A DNA stretch of 64,000 bases, taken from contig OZ025874.1 of the NCBI GenBank assembly GCA_964019415.1, forward strand, positions 3,268,696 through 3,332,695. Reading direction: 5' to 3'. The position numbers and the translations under genes are program-made. Positions 61,452-64,000 of the stretch are shown one piece after another. Each line of letters starts with the position of its first letter. The stretch's first letter is position 1. Source of the DNA: Ianthella basta (Eukaryota; Porifera; Demospongiae; Verongiida; Ianthellidae). Under the pieces are notes generated by a model, which made no database searches, was not told where the DNA came from, and saw only the letters and a program-made list of their open reading frames with translations.

Positions 61452-61770
61452 ATGCATGGCTGTGCTTTGCAGTATATATACAAATATCATCAACTATGCA
61501 TAACATTGAGAAGTATTCATTTATACATTATACCCCTGCATGTCATCATATGTTGTCACTGGTCATAGCCAAAACGGCCCTTGACCTCAGCAGAGATACT
61601 TCATATAATATATAATAGAATTGGTTTGTGCAGATAGTACAGGGCTATGACTTAATTGCATATGCATGGAACATAGACAAGTTAAGTTGCGTGAGATAGC
61701 AAGGTTGGGTTCAGGGGGTCAAGGTCATGTGCCTTCGAAAAATGGCTGACGCGGCTGCTCTTTACTGTGT
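61452..61770. other. 3' flank of T7
   Basis: Begins like the T3 flank. Near 61742 an ATG in YY1-like context (AAAAATGGCTGACGCGG) opens a short frame MADAAALYCVQ that runs into the hairpin at 61771; possibly the start of an interrupted gene. Otherwise nothing seen. Confidence 0.35.
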
Positions 61771-61923
61771 ACAGTCAATTTCAGGTTGCTTGTCCCATGA
61801 ACGCAAAAGGGAATCCAAACTGACCAATCAAAATTGCCATACCTAATGACGTAGGCAATTTTGATTGGTCGGCTTGATTTCATGTTGTACGTTCATGGGA
61901 CAAGCAACCTGAAATCAACTGTA
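61771..61923. mobile_element. 153-bp fold-back MITE
   Basis: Ends ACAGTCAATTTCAGG and CCTGAAATCAACTGT; outer arms share CAGGTTGCTTGTCCCATGAA and its complement. A second inner palindrome (GACCAATCAAAATTGCC with GGCAATTTTGATTGGTC) flanks the centre. No coding content. Confidence 0.8.
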
Positions 61924-62989
61924 TTTTACTTATACTGGCTAAGAGCAGACATATTGCGAGAAACACGTTGCATCGCTTGTTTCTTTGCTTTTGAGCACAC
62001 AGTTGGACAAGGACTTTCAAGAAATGGACCCTTCCCTGCCCTTCCCCAGCATCTAGGTAGGTTTTGCAAGCATTTTTACAACGCCGGTGTACGAGTGTTC
62101 GCTGATGCTGGCTACGAGACAGATCGAGCCTAATCTGGAATACTGAGCAAGTGCTGCTGTGGAAGTTACTCCTTACAAGCTGGTAGCAAGTCCTCATTGA
62201 TCACTTCAGGACTGCAAGACTGTTAGGTTGACTGCTTCTGCAATTGGAGTGCAATCGGCAGCCACATCCATGCAATTGTCTTGGTTCTGTACACAATTTG
62301 TTACATTCGACAGCAGGGATGCTAGAAATGGCTTAAGCATGCTGGCAATCCTCAAGAAACGTTGCGATAACTTGCAACATTTCAATTGTGAAAGCAGTCC
62401 AACAATTTAGCCCTATCCACCGTAAGGCTCCTTGGCTACGTACGTACGGGTCATACCAGGGGCGCGAATGTGCTACAAGACCCTGCCATAGCTCAGGGTA
62501 GGCACACTTGGCCTTGGAGCACAGTAAGCTAATACACTGAGACGCGATTGAAATGTCAGGAATGCAATTATTAAGGTGCTGGTATTGCACAATCCCAGGA
62601 CGTTGTCCGACCCCCCTTGAGTTGGGTTGAGGATGTGAGTTAATGGTGCAAGGCTTTAATCAATGGGCGGGGACAAGAAAAGTGATCTAGCTGGCTTGCA
62701 TGGATTTAATTATAGATATAGAGGGCAGTTTCTTGTACTAGGGCAGGGTGGGGGTGCACATCAGCTGCAAGCAGGAATGAAGAATTACTTTAGGGCTCAG
62801 GTGGGGGAAAATGTGACTGCTTGTTGTATGAGTGGGGATCTGAGGTCACATATAGGAGCAATTGAATAGGAAGTGAATTTCGTCTTTAATCACTTGATTG
62901 GTTTCAATGTGGTCTGATAGTTGCACTTTCAGATCTTTCCCTGCTGAGTGTGTCATACAGCCTGATGACTCCGGCTGATGTCTGGATAA
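61924..62989. other. Region before T8
   Basis: No convincing gene. 61930-62130 has moderate coding-like composition (a 90-aa frame ending FADAGYETDRA) but spans the hairpin edge and has no recognised domain. Confidence 0.4.
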
Positions 62990-64000
62990 TGAACCATGGG
63001 GAATACTGCCACTCTGATCTGATCCTGCCACGGAAGGAGGTGGAAACACATTCCCCTGATTGCCCTGAGCTGCCTGTGCCTTGCTCCTTTGCTGATGCCG
63101 GATCCGGATGCAACCAGCTTGTAAAGAATAAAGACCTAGCCGCTCACATCCAGGCGTCCATCATAAAGCATCTCTCGCTTATTTCTGCACAGAATATTAT
63201 ATAGACTGCAGAAGGAGCTTGTGGCCGTTAGGCATGATCAGGAGACCTCGAAACAAGTGCATAGGAATGTACAGGGTGAGCTGCATCGGGTTTCTGAGGA
63301 AAATGAGCGTCTGCGTGAAGAATTGATGCTTGTTAAGAAGGACCTTGCAGCAGTCAAACACGAGAATTTGGAAACTCAGCATGAGCTAGGATTGATGATG
63401 GATCAGTGGGGTGGGATGAATAGAGATATTTGTGCTGTGGCTACCCAAAACAAAGAATTTGGAAGGACTGTGGCACAGCTAAAGCAAGTTATGACGTCAT
63501 TTTGGTGCACATACCTAAAACAAGTGTCAGCCACCCCATCAGGTAAACTTCCAACAATCTACAGGTATGGTGATTTTGGCTTTGACTTGGAAAATGATAG
63601 AGGTAGATACAGCCCATCATTTTACACCAGTTTTAATGGGCCAGGTTACAATCTCTGCATTAAAACCTTTCCAGATGGCTTAAAATGGGAAGGCTGGATG
63701 ACTGTGACGTACTGCTGTTGTCCTGCCTGGTGCTTATGATGATCAGCTTTGGGGATGGCCTGTTGCGTGCTCCTTAACAGTGGAGATTCTTAACCAGCTG
63801 GGAGACTATGGCCACTTCAGCAAGGAGATTGAATTTGAAAAGTTTCCAAGGAAATGGAAAAGAAAAGCTCAGAATGATCCCAGAGATGACGACAGTGATG
63901 GATGGGGTATTCTCAAGTTCATTGACCATCACAGCCTCCTTCATGAAGTTGATGGTCATCGTTATGTTGCTGATGGTACCATCTATCTACGTATCACCCA
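62990..64000 (+). pseudogene. T8: 5'-truncated, frameshifted TRAF-like pseudogene (runs off window)
   Basis: Homology to T4 begins near 62990 inside the third zinc finger (LILPRKEVETHSPDCPEL). RING and earlier fingers are missing. A frameshift near 63197 (CAGAATATTATATAGAC) precedes the long coil (RLREELMLVKKDLAAVKHEN), and a second near 63708 cuts the MATH domain (MTVTYCCCPAWC then stop). The rest of the MATH domain continues in the third frame (VEILNQLGDYGHFSKEIEFE, GWGILKFIDHHSL) to the window end. Confidence 0.88.

Overview
This is eukaryotic DNA from an animal. TAF3 and RIDA occur as intron-containing genes with GT-AG splice sites, and there is a tandem family of RING / TRAF zinc finger / coiled coil / MATH proteins. 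The AT-rich, microsatellite-rich DNA with many 'tagctagc' runs, short introns and lineage-specific TRAF-like and multi-pass receptor expansions suggest an early-branching animal, most likely a demosponge. The species assignment is inference.

Layout. (1) 1-31641, plus strand: a tandem family of very large single-coding-exon membrane proteins (about 1,620 aa; signal peptide, beta-helix-like glycine-rich ectodomain, Cys-rich stalk, multi-pass membrane domain, acidic tail). R1 (341-5221) is broken by one in-frame TAG; R2 (12850-17715) and R3 (26770-31641) are intact; psiR (24896-25935) is a decayed 5' fragment. The DNA between them is itself duplicated. It carries microsatellites, an internally deleted hAT transposon, a SINE-like insertion, and stray copies of the last two exons of TAF3. 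(2) 32275-38104, minus strand: TAF3, rebuilt here as eight phase-consistent exons (1,098 aa) from an N-terminal histone fold to a C-terminal PHD finger. (3) 38134-40679, plus strand: RIDA, six exons, 139 aa; its ATG is only 29 bp from that of TAF3 (head to head). (4) 40738-64000, plus strand: eight TRAF-like genes in two collinear blocks. Block I is T1 40738, T2 42820, T3 46307, T4 49415. Block II is T5 51489, T6 55831, T7 60105, T8 62990. Pairing by sequence gives T1/T5, T2/T6, T3/T7, T4/T8, and each pair keeps exactly one uninterrupted member (T1, T2, T7, T4). Copies of the RIDA last exon were carried into both blocks. Between T5 and T6 lies a long inverted repeat whose arms each encode the same 55-aa secreted-type peptide.

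Working together. TAF3 (TFIID subunit) and RIDA (imine deaminase) are ordinary conserved genes acting as anchors. On either side a family has expanded locally, each expansion dragging the 3' end of its anchor along: TAF3 PHD exons among the receptors, RIDA exon 6 among the TRAFs. Mosaic-ectodomain receptors beside TRAF-like adaptors, with active duplication and gene death, resemble a birth-and-death recognition/signalling locus. A functional link between the two families is inference only. No tRNA, rRNA or CRISPR was seen.
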